From Cytophagaceae bacterium (GTDB lineage: Bacteria; Bacteroidota; Bacteroidia; Cytophagales; Spirosomataceae), in contig JAIYBU010000071.1 of the NCBI GenBank assembly GCA_027488335.1, positions 1 to 36,818 of the forward strand: a DNA stretch of 36,818 nt, in the 5' to 3' direction. A program made the position numbers and the translations under genes. Positions 7,562 to 15,515 of this stretch are shown here, in pieces (positions within the stretch are counted from its first letter, which is position 1; every line of letters starts with the position of its first letter). Below the pieces are notes generated by a model. It was not told where the DNA came from and made no database searches. It saw only the letters and a program-made list of their open reading frames with translations.

Positions 7562-8671
7562 CTATTTTAAAAAATTTTCAGCCTCGTTTATAGTCGAATT
7601 GTATTCGGCATACTCTAAACACTTACTGTATAATTCGTGGGCACGTTTTTTATCGCCTGAACGTATAGCGATTCGAGCTAAACCTGCATAAGCCATTGCA
7701 TAATAATCATTGGTATATCGGTCATTAGGTTGCATTTTCAGTACGCTCACGTATTGTTCGGCGGCGGTTTTATCGTTTTTCTTGAATTTTTCGTTGATTA
7801 ATGCTTCAAATACAGTTCCCGCCAAAAGATATACTTTATCGTTAGTGCGTTTTAATTGTTGTATAAGTGGCTGAGCATCATCCATTTTTCCATTCATTAG
7901 TAAACTTTCCGTATGCCTCATCGTATAAATTAAGTTGTTGGGATAGCGTTCGTGTAGCCAATTAGAATAAACTAAGGCTTTTGGATAGTTTGATTCATAT
8001 TTTAGGCAGATTCCCATCAGATAAAACGCTGCCTCAATCCGTGAAAAAACTGATTTCTGTACAGCCTGCTCCAATTGTTGAACCCCAAGTTTTTTATTAC
8101 CATTCTCAAAGAAAAGCATGACTGGTTTTACAATTGGGTGAGTTTCTGGATATTGTACTCTATAAAAATTATATAAGCCCGATGTAAACAAAAATTCGGG
8201 ATTTTTTTCGATTAATTGTTTGCCATCTCTCAAGTACCCGTAGGCTTTTCGGGCTTCGTTGGCGGCTTTTACTTGCTCTTTTTTATAGTTCAGCACCAAT
8301 GCAATATATCCATGTGAAGCTGTTAGAAAGAAAATTGCTTCGGCTTTTCTGTTAGGGTCTTGTAAAAGTGTTTCGGATGAGAGCTGACATTTTTCGAGGA
8401 AGGCAAGATATTGTGCCAGTGCTTTAGGGTTTTGCTCAATAGGCAGGTTCTGCCATTGTACTTGCAAGGCATTCAAGAGAGGTGTAACAGGATGTTTTGG
8501 ATATTTTATTTTTACCGAATGAAAGTAGTTTTCTGCTTCTTTGAATTCGTAATTATAAAGTTTGTCTAAGCCTTTGATAATCAGTTGCTTAGAGTCATTA
8601 TCGTTGAGTAGTTGTGCAAATGAGTTTGCTGAAAGTACCCAAAAAAGCAGAATTCCAAAAAGTTGTCTCAT
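7562..8671 (-). CDS. Exported TPR-like repeat protein
   Basis: The product has 369 residues from the ATG at 8671. The signal peptide is MRQLFGILLFWVLSANSFAQ. The mature part is almost entirely alpha-helical, with helix-pair repeats such as GLDKLYNYEFKEAENYFHSV, IEAAFYLMGICLKYESNYPK and MAYAGLARIAIRSGDKKRAH, typical of tetratricopeptide repeats. It presumably binds partner proteins in the periplasm. An in-frame ATG at 8725 would place the start inside the terminator hairpin of the upstream gene and would disrupt the signal peptide, so I reject it. The gene precedes the T9SS cargo gene in the same orientation, and the two may share a transcript. I cannot assign a specific function. Confidence 0.7.
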   Translation of the reverse strand: MRQLFGILLFWVLSANSFAQLLNDNDSKQLIIKGLDKLYNYEFKEAENYFHSVKIKYPKHPVTPLLNALQVQWQNLPIEQNPKALAQYLAFLEKCQLSSETLLQDPNRKAEAIFFLTASHGYIALVLNYKKEQVKAANEARKAYGYLRDGKQLIEKNPEFLFTSGLYNFYRVQYPETHPIVKPVMLFFENGNKKLGVQQLEQAVQKSVFSRIEAAFYLMGICLKYESNYPKALVYSNWLHERYPNNLIYTMRHTESLLMNGKMDDAQPLIQQLKRTNDKVYLLAGTVFEALINEKFKKNDKTAAEQYVSVLKMQPNDRYTNDYYAMAYAGLARIAIRSGDKKRAHELYSKCLEYAEYNSTINEAENFLK

Positions 8672-8710
8672 GAAATAAAATGTATATTTCTTTAGTAACG
8701 AATAATATGC

Positions 8711-8740
8711 AAAAAAGCCTCCCAATGGAAGGCTTTTTTT
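8711..8740 (-). terminator. Terminator after collagen-like lipoprotein gene
   Basis: Read on the minus strand, GCCTTCC pairs with GGGAGGC (one G-U pair) around ATT, flanked by A6 and T6. The G-U pair exists only in minus-strand RNA, so it serves the gene ending at 8774. Confidence 0.75.
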
Positions 8741-8773
8741 GTTTCGTAACTTACTTAATTGTGTAGTTTACGA

Positions 8774-9382
8774 TTAATACTTGTGTTCTTGTAAGTAAGT
8801 CATTACAGCATCACGGCTTCTAAGGTTTACACCTTCGTTTTGCATAGCTTGACCAACTGTTTTCTCAACAGTTACGTAAGAGAAAGTAAGGTCAGTTTGC
8901 GGTGCGTAAGTTTTGATACCACCGATTGCCGCAGTTTGTGAACTGTAATAGAACGTTACTTTACCAGTTTCATACCCAAAGTTTACTTGCTCAGTTGCAC
9001 CGTCAGTTTCTTTGATAATTACACGAGGTAAGGCTACAAATTGAGTACCAACTTTAACGAAAGCAATCACAAACATTGTCGCCTTTACGTTAGCGTCAGT
9101 AACCGAATAAGCACCTGTTTTACCAGTAGCTCCAGTACCTATACCAGCTGCATCAACGGTTTTCCAGTCTGCTACTTTAACAGTAACTTCTGTACCTTTT
9201 ACATTAGCGTTACCGTCTTTTCCGTTAGTACCGTTAGTACCGTTAGTACCGTTAGTACCGTTAGTACCAGCAGGACCTTGAGGACCAGCAGGGCCTTGAG
9301 GTCCTTGGTCACCTCTGCATGACCAAAGGGCAACAGATAAAGTCAATGAAACTACCGAAAGAACTCTATAAAATTTGCTCAT
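8774..9382 (-). CDS. Lipoprotein with collagen-like Gly-X-Y repeat
   Basis: The 202-residue product starts with a lipoprotein signal peptide ending in ALWSC (Cys22). It is followed immediately by a collagen-like stretch of Gly-X-Y triplets: GDQGPQGPAGPQGPAG and then five GTN/GTN-like triplets, about residues 24-58. The remaining 140 residues form a beta-rich domain with VKGTEVTVKVADW and VTFYYSS, of a type seen in Bacteroidetes surface lipoproteins. The GTN triplets are encoded by a perfect 9-bp tandem repeat. The protein is probably anchored in the outer membrane with the repeat as a stalk. It has its own promoter-like sequence and terminator. Function unknown. Confidence 0.8.
   Translation of the reverse strand: MSKFYRVLSVVSLTLSVALWSCRGDQGPQGPAGPQGPAGTNGTNGTNGTNGTNGKDGNANVKGTEVTVKVADWKTVDAAGIGTGATGKTGAYSVTDANVKATMFVIAFVKVGTQFVALPRVIIKETDGATEQVNFGYETGKVTFYYSSQTAAIGGIKTYAPQTDLTFSYVTVEKTVGQAMQNEGVNLRSRDAVMTYLQEHKY
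9223..9267 (-). repeat. Five perfect 9-bp tandem repeats in coding sequence
   Basis: The unit CGTTAGTAC is repeated five times without a mismatch inside the collagen-like lipoprotein gene and encodes Gly-Thr-Asn repeats. Unit gain or loss would keep the reading frame. Confidence 0.9.
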
Positions 9383-9421
9383 GATTTGATGGGTTTTGAT
9401 TTTTTGGCTTCAGTTACGTAG

Positions 9422-9453
9422 CAATATTATTGAAATTTGTTCAACTTTGCAAA
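9422..9453 (-). promoter_or_regulatory. Possible promoter of collagen-like lipoprotein gene
   Basis: On the minus strand TTTG (9453-9450) is followed after 20 bases by TAATATTG (9429-9422), one mismatch from TAnnTTTG. The predicted start site lies about 30 bases before the ATG at 9382. Confidence 0.4.
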
Positions 9454-9598
9454 CGCTAATATCGCTTTATTTATTTTACGGCAAAAAAAATCTTAAAAAT
9501 AGACCTTTATACTTAGCGTACAGGGTTTTCTATTAGAAAAGAATTTTTTTGTCGAAAAAATACTCAAATATTATAAATATACCAGACTTGTTAACATT

Positions 9599-10066
9599 AT
9601 GCAAAATTTAGATTGTCTCAATCAAGTAGCCGATTTCCATCGCACTTTCAAACACCCAATTTTAGACACACCGCAAATTCCCGCTAAGCAACGCTGTGAC
9701 CTTCGTGTGGCTTTGATAGCCGAAGAATTAAAAGAACTTCAAGAGGCAATTAATGATAATAACATTGTAGAAGTAGCCGATGCACTGGCCGATATTCAGT
9801 ATGTATTAGCAGGTGCTATTTTGGAGTTTGGCTTGGGCGAAAAATTCAGAACTTTGTTTGATGAAGTGCAACGCTCTAATATGAGTAAGGCTTGTAATAC
9901 AGTAGAAGAAGCCGAAGCTACTATAAAGCACTACGCCGAAAAAGGAACAGAGTCTTATTATAAGGAAATAGAAGGTAAATTTTTGGTTTATAGAAAGGGT
10001 GATGACAAGACTCTGAAAAATATTAATTATTCGCCAGCAGATTTAGCTTCAATCATCAATGCTTGA
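9599..10066 (+). CDS. MazG/PRA-PH-like nucleoside triphosphate pyrophosphohydrolase
   Basis: The 155-residue all-alpha NTP pyrophosphatase-type protein has the metal-binding motif AEELKELQEA (Glu42, Glu43, Glu46) followed by EVADALADIQYVLAG (Glu58, Asp61, Asp65). This is the EExxE...ExxD pattern of the MazG/HisE/dUTPase-2 superfamily. Such enzymes cleave nucleoside triphosphates to monophosphates and pyrophosphate, often for housecleaning. The specific substrate cannot be read from sequence. The C-terminal 60 residues are a family extension. The peptidase T gene starts only 6 bases after the stop, so the two are probably co-transcribed, although no biochemical link is obvious. Confidence 0.8.
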   Translation: MQNLDCLNQVADFHRTFKHPILDTPQIPAKQRCDLRVALIAEELKELQEAINDNNIVEVADALADIQYVLAGAILEFGLGEKFRTLFDEVQRSNMSKACNTVEEAEATIKHYAEKGTESYYKEIEGKFLVYRKGDDKTLKNINYSPADLASIINA

Positions 10067-10072
10067 AATTTT

Positions 10073-11320
10073 ATGAGAAAAAATCAGCTATTTAGTGCCA
10101 GTACTCGTTTTTTGAAGTATGTTCAAATTGATACACAATCAGACCCAAATTCGGATTCAAATCCTTCGACCGAAAAACAAAAAGATTTGGGCAGATTGTT
10201 GGTGGAAGAATTACTTGATTTAGGTATCTCGGATGCTCATCTTGATGAATGGGGCTATGTCTATGCCACGATTCCGAGTAATACCAATAAGAATGTACCA
10301 ACGATTTGTTTTTGTTCACACGTTGATACTTCGCCCGATTGTAGTGGGGCTGGTGTGAAGCCACTTGTTCATTTTAATTGGGAGGGTACTGATATTATCT
10401 TGCCCGATGACTCTACGCAAGTGATTAAAGTTTCGGAGCATCCTGATTTGAAAGAGCAAATCGGTAATGATATCATTACAGCCAGTGGTACTACTTTGTT
10501 GGGGGCTGATAATAAAGCAGGAGTTGCCGAAATTATGGCAGCGGCTGAGTATCTGATGCAAAACCCCGAAATAAAGCACGGAACAGTAAAGATATTGTTT
10601 ACGCCCGATGAAGAAGTGGGGCGTGGCATTGAAAAAGTAAATTTAGAGAAACTTGGAGCTGATTTTGCCTATACAATGGATGGGGAAAGTCTCGGAACAC
10701 TCGAAGATGAAACTTTTTCGGCCGATGGCGTGAGTCTCACAATTCATGGCGTGAGTACACATCCCGGTTTTGCGAAAGGGAAACTCGAAAATGCTATGAA
10801 AATTGCGGGTGATATTTTGGCTGCTTTACCCAAAGATTCGCTTTCGCCCGAAACTACGGAAGGTATGGAAGGATTCATTCATCCAACGCAAATTTCGGGG
10901 ATTCAAGAGTCTGTAAAACTCGACTTTATTATTCGTGATTTTACGGTAGCTGGGCTTCATGCAAAAGAAAGTTTCTTACAAAGTATTGTTAATCAAGTAC
11001 TTATCAATTACTCGAATTCAACAGTTGATATTAAAGTGATTGAACAATACCGTAATATGAAAGAGGTTTTGGTCAATCATCCGCAGGTGGTTGATTATGC
11101 TTTGGAAGCAATCGAAAAGGCTGGATTAAAAGCAGAAAAACGTAGCATTAGAGGCGGAACGGATGGTTCGAGATTATCGTTTATGGGTTTGCCATGTCCG
11201 AATATTTTTGCGGGCGAACACGCCTTTCATTCAAAACTCGAATGGGTTTCGGTGCAAGATATGGAAAAAGCTACCCAAGTGATTATTAATTTAGTTCAGA
11301 TTTGGGAGCAACGTTCGTAA
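10073..11320 (+). CDS. pepT: Peptidase T (tripeptide aminopeptidase)
   Basis: This cytoplasmic M20B metallopeptidase releases N-terminal residues from tripeptides. The 415-residue length matches the family (about 408 in E. coli). Zinc ligands and catalytic residues are all in place: SHVDTSPD (His83, Asp85), LGADNKAG (Asp146), TPDEEVGRG (Glu180, Glu181), TMDGE (Asp203) and the C-terminal HAFHSKLEW (His386). The substrate-end motif RGGTDGSRLSFMGLPCPN is also typical. The dimerisation (lid) domain occupies about residues 210-320. The gene follows the pyrophosphohydrolase gene after 6 bases and ends at a bidirectional hairpin shared with the convergent GNAT gene. Assignment is secure. Confidence 0.95.
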   Translation: MRKNQLFSASTRFLKYVQIDTQSDPNSDSNPSTEKQKDLGRLLVEELLDLGISDAHLDEWGYVYATIPSNTNKNVPTICFCSHVDTSPDCSGAGVKPLVHFNWEGTDIILPDDSTQVIKVSEHPDLKEQIGNDIITASGTTLLGADNKAGVAEIMAAAEYLMQNPEIKHGTVKILFTPDEEVGRGIEKVNLEKLGADFAYTMDGESLGTLEDETFSADGVSLTIHGVSTHPGFAKGKLENAMKIAGDILAALPKDSLSPETTEGMEGFIHPTQISGIQESVKLDFIIRDFTVAGLHAKESFLQSIVNQVLINYSNSTVDIKVIEQYRNMKEVLVNHPQVVDYALEAIEKAGLKAEKRSIRGGTDGSRLSFMGLPCPNIFAGEHAFHSKLEWVSVQDMEKATQVIINLVQIWEQRS

Positions 11321-11324
11321 AGTT

Positions 11325-11375
11325 TTAAATTCTGTGCTATGCCTAATTGTGCGTGGCACGGAATTTAATTTATTT
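11325..11375. terminator. Bidirectional terminator between pepT and GNAT gene
   Basis: An 18-bp imperfect hairpin (TTAAATTCTGTGC... with ...GCACGGAATTTAA, some G-U pairs) has an 8-base loop and T/A-rich flanks on both sides. The stop codon of the minus-strand GNAT gene (11365-11367) lies inside its right arm. Confidence 0.65.
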
Positions 11376-11871
11376 TAATTTCCCAGTAAACAATCCCATC
11401 GATTTCATTAATTTGTGAAAAACCATTATTGCGAAGGACTCGCTGAGAAGAAAGATTATTTTTCTCAGTATTTGCCAAAACTTTCAAAACTTCTGGTTGC
11501 TTTTTAGCCCATTTCAATATGCTGCCAACGGCTTCTGTCATGTAGCCTTTTCTTCTAAACGCATAGTGTGTGCCGTAACTGATTTCTATTTCACCATCAA
11601 TGTTGGGTTCGCCTTTGAAGCATACATCACCCACCATTTTTTTACTTTCTTTCAAGATGATTGTCCAGAGTGTAGAGAAAAGATAGTTTTTGGTTTCGTC
11701 TGCTACATTTGGAATAATGCCATAATCGAGAGCTTCACGGAGTTCGGGGGAGATATTTCTCGGAGACTTTTCGAGGTTTAGTTCTTCTACTAAAGAATCA
11801 TCTAAATTACTGTATTTAAGTAACTGTTCGTAAGTTAAAGGTTGAAGCATTAGGCGTTTGGTTTCTATCAT
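11365..11871 (-). CDS. GNAT family N-acetyltransferase (RimJ-like)
   Basis: The 168-residue protein begins IETKRLMLQPLTYEQL, the usual entry to RimJ/RimL-type GNATs. It contains the acetyl-CoA pyrophosphate-binding loop region YAFRRKGYMTEAVGSILKWA (the R-x-x-G-x-x motif is RRKGYM) and the late NLSSQRVLRNNGFSQ segment. It transfers an acyl group from acyl-CoA to an amine; the acceptor is unknown. It starts 12 bases after the transglutaminase stop, which suggests it is the last gene of the amidoligase operon. GNAT-fold enzymes have been described as partners in such clusters, so acylation of the cluster's product is a reasonable inference but not shown. Confidence 0.8.
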   Translation of the reverse strand: MIETKRLMLQPLTYEQLLKYSNLDDSLVEELNLEKSPRNISPELREALDYGIIPNVADETKNYLFSTLWTIILKESKKMVGDVCFKGEPNIDGEIEISYGTHYAFRRKGYMTEAVGSILKWAKKQPEVLKVLANTEKNNLSSQRVLRNNGFSQINEIDGIVYWEIKIN

Positions 11872-11883
11872 TGGTTTATAGTT

Positions 11884-12753
11884 TCACTCCGCTCGAATCA
11901 CATCAACTTCAACGGCCACTTTATGCTCACCTGAACTAAAAATAATTCCTTTGAGTGGAGCAACATCGGCATAATCTCGGCCATAAGCAGTAATGATGTG
12001 TTTATCGCTCGGAATTAGGTTATTAGTTGGGTCAAATTCGCACCAACCCATTTCAGGAATATACACCGAAATCCAAGCGTGCGACGCATCCGAGCCTTGC
12101 AACTTAGGCTTCCCTTTGGGTGGAATGGTTTCGATATAGCCACTCACGTAGCGAGCTGCTAAACCAACGCTTCGTAAGCAAGCAATGGCCAAATGTGAAA
12201 AATCTTGACAAACACCCTTTCGTTCTTTCAGAATTGTTTTTAGTGGTGTATTGACACTCGTAAAACCTGATTTGAACTGAAATTCATGAAAAATCTTGGC
12301 AGAAAGTTTACTTACACCTTCAAAAAGTGGAATATTGGGAGAAAGGCAAGTCTCGGCAAATGCCTTTACCTCATCGTCCCATTTAATAAACTGGCTTGGA
12401 AGCTGATACTGTAAAACTTCAATTTTTAGAGCATTATCTTGTTGAAACTTTGCTTTTGCTTCTTCACATGTGATGGGGCTGATGGCAGATAGAGCTTTTG
12501 GTAAAATTTCTATATTACTCGAAGCAATGACTTTCAAAACCTTATGCGATTCGTGTAAAGAAAAATAGTGCTGAGTATTACCAAAAAAATCTTTCCGAGA
12601 ATAGACTTTTGTGGGCTGTGGCTCAATCGTTAAATCAAAGTTGTGGCATAGTTGAGTGGGCAGCGTTAGGGGTTCTAAACAAAGCACACTTTGGTAATTA
12701 TCAACAGGATTTACATAAGTATAGAGGGTTTGATGCCTTAGCTTATATTTCAT
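11884..12753 (-). CDS. Transglutaminase-like protein of amidoligase cluster
   Basis: The 289-residue transglutaminase/protease-fold protein has an N-terminal bacterial transglutaminase region (about 1-85) and a catalytic core. The triad is visible as KGVCQDFSH (Cys182), SDASHAWISV (His225) and CEFDPTNN (Asp241). Proteins of this type are predicted to be peptidases or transglutaminases acting with ATP-grasp and GS-like ligases. I place the start at the ATG at 12753; an upstream TTG at 12771 lies in frame, but the family begins at MKYKLRHQTLY. The start overlaps the last 11 bases of the ATP-grasp gene, indicating translational coupling. Confidence 0.88.
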   Translation of the reverse strand: MKYKLRHQTLYTYVNPVDNYQSVLCLEPLTLPTQLCHNFDLTIEPQPTKVYSRKDFFGNTQHYFSLHESHKVLKVIASSNIEILPKALSAISPITCEEAKAKFQQDNALKIEVLQYQLPSQFIKWDDEVKAFAETCLSPNIPLFEGVSKLSAKIFHEFQFKSGFTSVNTPLKTILKERKGVCQDFSHLAIACLRSVGLAARYVSGYIETIPPKGKPKLQGSDASHAWISVYIPEMGWCEFDPTNNLIPSDKHIITAYGRDYADVAPLKGIIFSSGEHKVAVEVDVIRAE

Positions 12754-15304
12754 CTGAATTTCTTTTTTCAATGGTATCTAAAAACGAATGTTGCATCACC
12801 GAATGATTGAAATAAAGGCTTGCAAGGTTACTCGTTACGTTTGAAATCAAGTCATAAACTTGTTCTAAAGTTTTATCAAGTTCCGTACGATAATGCGTGT
12901 CTTCATCGGCTTTTAGCATATTTTCTGCATCAAAAAGTTTTACAAGCGTGCTGGCTTCTAAAACCGTTCGTTCGGCAATGTTTAAGCGGTTTGCATCAAT
13001 ATTTTTCGGCAATTTTGATAAACAATTCGATAAAGCATCAAGCAAATAAGATAAAGTATAGGGCAGATTTGTTTCTAAAAAAACCATATTTAGCACTGCC
13101 ACCAAACTCCAATGTGATTTATAAATGTGGCGATACTGTGCCAATAAATGGTGGTTTTCTAAAACGGCTTCCATCACAACGGTTTCTACTTCATCATTAT
13201 TTTTGAAGCTAAATGCCGACCGAAGCACCGATACAAGCGATATAATTCGCTCAATGTTTTTTCCTGCTTCAAGTAAATAAAAACCGCTGTCACGTGGTAA
13301 GGTCTCAAAAATATTGCCATAAAAAGCAAAAAGTCGAGTATAAAGTCTATCCAAACTGTGGCTAATTTGGTTTATACTGTGTGAATCTCTGAGCGATTGC
13401 AGGTTATCTTCAATCAGGTTTAAAATTCGACGAGTATCGGCATTCCATTTATCGCTGACTTGATTCGATGTACGCAAAAAAGACTGAATATCATAAGCTA
13501 CAGACCCTACTTTGCGGGGGTCGTTGATTAAACTAAACAATTCGGGTTCGGGGTTTTCAAAAATCGAATCATCTTCTTCTGTCGTAAATCCTGGGTAAGT
13601 CCAAGTCAGGTGCGTGATTGACTTAAACAAAACCACCAAGTATTCTTGTTGTTTTTTACCTTTATCATTTACGTTTTCGTTGAGGCGGTCAAGCACGATT
13701 TTCAAGAAACTTGTCAGGGCCATTGTTCGTTCAAACAAACGTCCTACCCAAAATAAATTCTCAGCATTTCTACTCGTCAGTGAGTTATTTTGCTGATTAT
13801 TAGTATTTTTACGGACAACTATGCGTTCGTAATGTTCGGTCGGGGTATCGGTAACTATCCAAGTATCTTTTGATAAACCACCCAGTTGATTCGAGATGAC
13901 AAACTTATCTTTTACGGGTGAACTGCGGGTAAGTCCACCTTGCATGACTTTATAATCATGGCCATCTGACACTAAAAATGTACGGATTGCGGCAAAACGT
14001 GGTACTAATTTACCATCAATAAATGAAGGAGTTGTCGAAAGACTTACTTCTTCTTGAGCCACAAAATCTTTTGGGCTTTTCAGAATCATCTGACGAAGCT
14101 TTTCTAACTCTTCTTTGCTCATTTGTCGCCCATAAAGCGACTTAAATCCTTGTTTTCGATTGGCTTTTTTGATAATGAGTCGGTGCAAATTGCTTAATAC
14201 GAAGTTCAGCTCTTTGGCTTGTCCGCACCACCAAGTAGCTACCGAATTCATCTGTAATGGCTCGTCGAGTAAAAATTTACAAGCATTTTGCATAAAAGCC
14301 ATCATACCGTAGTTTTCGACAACACTTACACCTGGCGGATTTATGACAGCCACATTGCCCATTCGCATGACCTGTAGTAAACCTGGAACTCCCAAAAGTG
14401 AATTCTGTCGAAGTTCGAGTGGGTCGCACCATTCATCATCCACACGTCTGATAATGACATCGACACGCTCCAAACCGTCAATAGATTTTAGCCACACAAA
14501 GCCATCTCTGACCAATAAATCATTGCCTTGAACGAGCGTATAACCTAAATAGGATGATAAATAAACATGCTCGAAATAAGTTTCATTACCTGCACCAGGG
14601 GTTAAGTAAACAACGTTAGGGTTTTCGTTGGAAAGATTTCCCAACGTAGCTACTGTTTGCTGTAAATGGTTAAAATAAGGCGAAAGCCTATTTCTGTAAA
14701 TATTTTTGTTGAGTTCAGGAAAAACCTTTGCCATTACGGTGCGGTTTTCGAGTGCGTATCCCGAACCCGAAGGCGATTGGGTACGATTATCAAGCAACCA
14801 CATTTTGCCATCTGGCCCACGAGCTATATCACACGCATAAATTAATAATTGGTTTTGAAGTTTTTGCTTGACATCAAAACAAGGTTGCAGAAAACCCGAA
14901 TTATCAAAAACCAATTCGGCTGGAATAATATTTTTTTTAATCAATAATTGTGGGCCATAAATATCTTTCAGAATCAAATCGAGTAAATTCGCTCGTTGTT
15001 TGATTCCCTTTTCAATGGTTTGCCATTCTTTCTGATGAATTAAAAACGGAATTGGGTCGAGTTTCCACGCACGATTTCCACCGTTATCCGCATTATAAAC
15101 ATTATAAGTTACGCCGTTTTCTTTGAGTTTATCAATAATTTCTTGGTTACGAAGCTCCAATTCTTCCATGCCAATCGACTCCAAAGTGTCGAAAAGTCTT
15201 TGCCAATGAGGTTTTACTTGACCATTCTGGTCAATAACTTCATCATAGGAATTGATTGTTTTTTTATATGAATTGAGTAGGCTCAAAGATAAATTTTCAG
15301 TCAT
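12743..15304 (-). CDS. Circularly permuted ATP-grasp / alpha-E fusion protein
   Basis: The 853-residue protein has two parts. Residues about 70-480 are a circularly permuted type 2 ATP-grasp ligase (DUF404/DUF407). Recognisable blocks are LVQGNDLLVRDGFVWL, VDVIIRRVDDEWCDPLELRQ and NSLLGVPGLLQVMRMGNVAV, then the ATWWCGQ motif. Residues about 500-840 are the all-helical alpha-E domain (DUF403), with ENLFWVGRLFERTMALTSFL at its start and the repeated helical segments typical of it. The ligase part is expected to form an amide bond using ATP; substrate unknown. Fusion of the two halves, which are separate genes in many bacteria, supports a joint role. It overlaps the following transglutaminase gene and lies 211 bases after the transglutaminase/DUF2126 gene. 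Confidence 0.88.
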   Translation of the reverse strand: MTENLSLSLLNSYKKTINSYDEVIDQNGQVKPHWQRLFDTLESIGMEELELRNQEIIDKLKENGVTYNVYNADNGGNRAWKLDPIPFLIHQKEWQTIEKGIKQRANLLDLILKDIYGPQLLIKKNIIPAELVFDNSGFLQPCFDVKQKLQNQLLIYACDIARGPDGKMWLLDNRTQSPSGSGYALENRTVMAKVFPELNKNIYRNRLSPYFNHLQQTVATLGNLSNENPNVVYLTPGAGNETYFEHVYLSSYLGYTLVQGNDLLVRDGFVWLKSIDGLERVDVIIRRVDDEWCDPLELRQNSLLGVPGLLQVMRMGNVAVINPPGVSVVENYGMMAFMQNACKFLLDEPLQMNSVATWWCGQAKELNFVLSNLHRLIIKKANRKQGFKSLYGRQMSKEELEKLRQMILKSPKDFVAQEEVSLSTTPSFIDGKLVPRFAAIRTFLVSDGHDYKVMQGGLTRSSPVKDKFVISNQLGGLSKDTWIVTDTPTEHYERIVVRKNTNNQQNNSLTSRNAENLFWVGRLFERTMALTSFLKIVLDRLNENVNDKGKKQQEYLVVLFKSITHLTWTYPGFTTEEDDSIFENPEPELFSLINDPRKVGSVAYDIQSFLRTSNQVSDKWNADTRRILNLIEDNLQSLRDSHSINQISHSLDRLYTRLFAFYGNIFETLPRDSGFYLLEAGKNIERIISLVSVLRSAFSFKNNDEVETVVMEAVLENHHLLAQYRHIYKSHWSLVAVLNMVFLETNLPYTLSYLLDALSNCLSKLPKNIDANRLNIAERTVLEASTLVKLFDAENMLKADEDTHYRTELDKTLEQVYDLISNVTSNLASLYFNHSVMQHSFLDTIEKRNSDEI

Positions 15305-15441
15305 TTAATACTTTTAAAGGTCATTCACAAATTAATACTTTTTAAGTGGAAAAAACCAATAAATTCTTGAATTAAACAAATACCATACTTAGTTGTGCTT
15401 TTGAGTAATGGTACTTAGTAAATCTATTTCATATTTTTACA

Positions 15442-15502
15442 CCCGCAGGCCTTGCAGAAAGACGAAGAAGTTATCAATTCTTTTCTGCGTTATTTCTGCG
15501 GG
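15442..15502 (-). repeat. Nested TGCGG-type inverted repeat between amidoligase genes
   Basis: Outer arms CCCGCAG (15442-15448) and CTGCGGG (15496-15502) enclose inner arms GCAGAAA (15454-15460) and TTTCTGC (15482-15488). A direct repeat TTTCTGCG also lies at 15482-15489 and about 15493-15500. It occupies the gap between two same-strand genes and may act as a terminator or be a dispersed intergenic repeat. Confidence 0.45.
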
Positions 15503-15515
15503 ATATTAAAAATAG

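Noticed and set aside
9217..9322. Tandem repeats as a CRISPR array
   Set aside because: Units are 9 bp, without spacers, and in frame within a collagen-like coding region.
12820..13206. 128-codon plus-strand frame opposite the ATP-grasp gene
   Set aside because: It is antisense to a well-conserved alpha-E domain and is a frame shadow.
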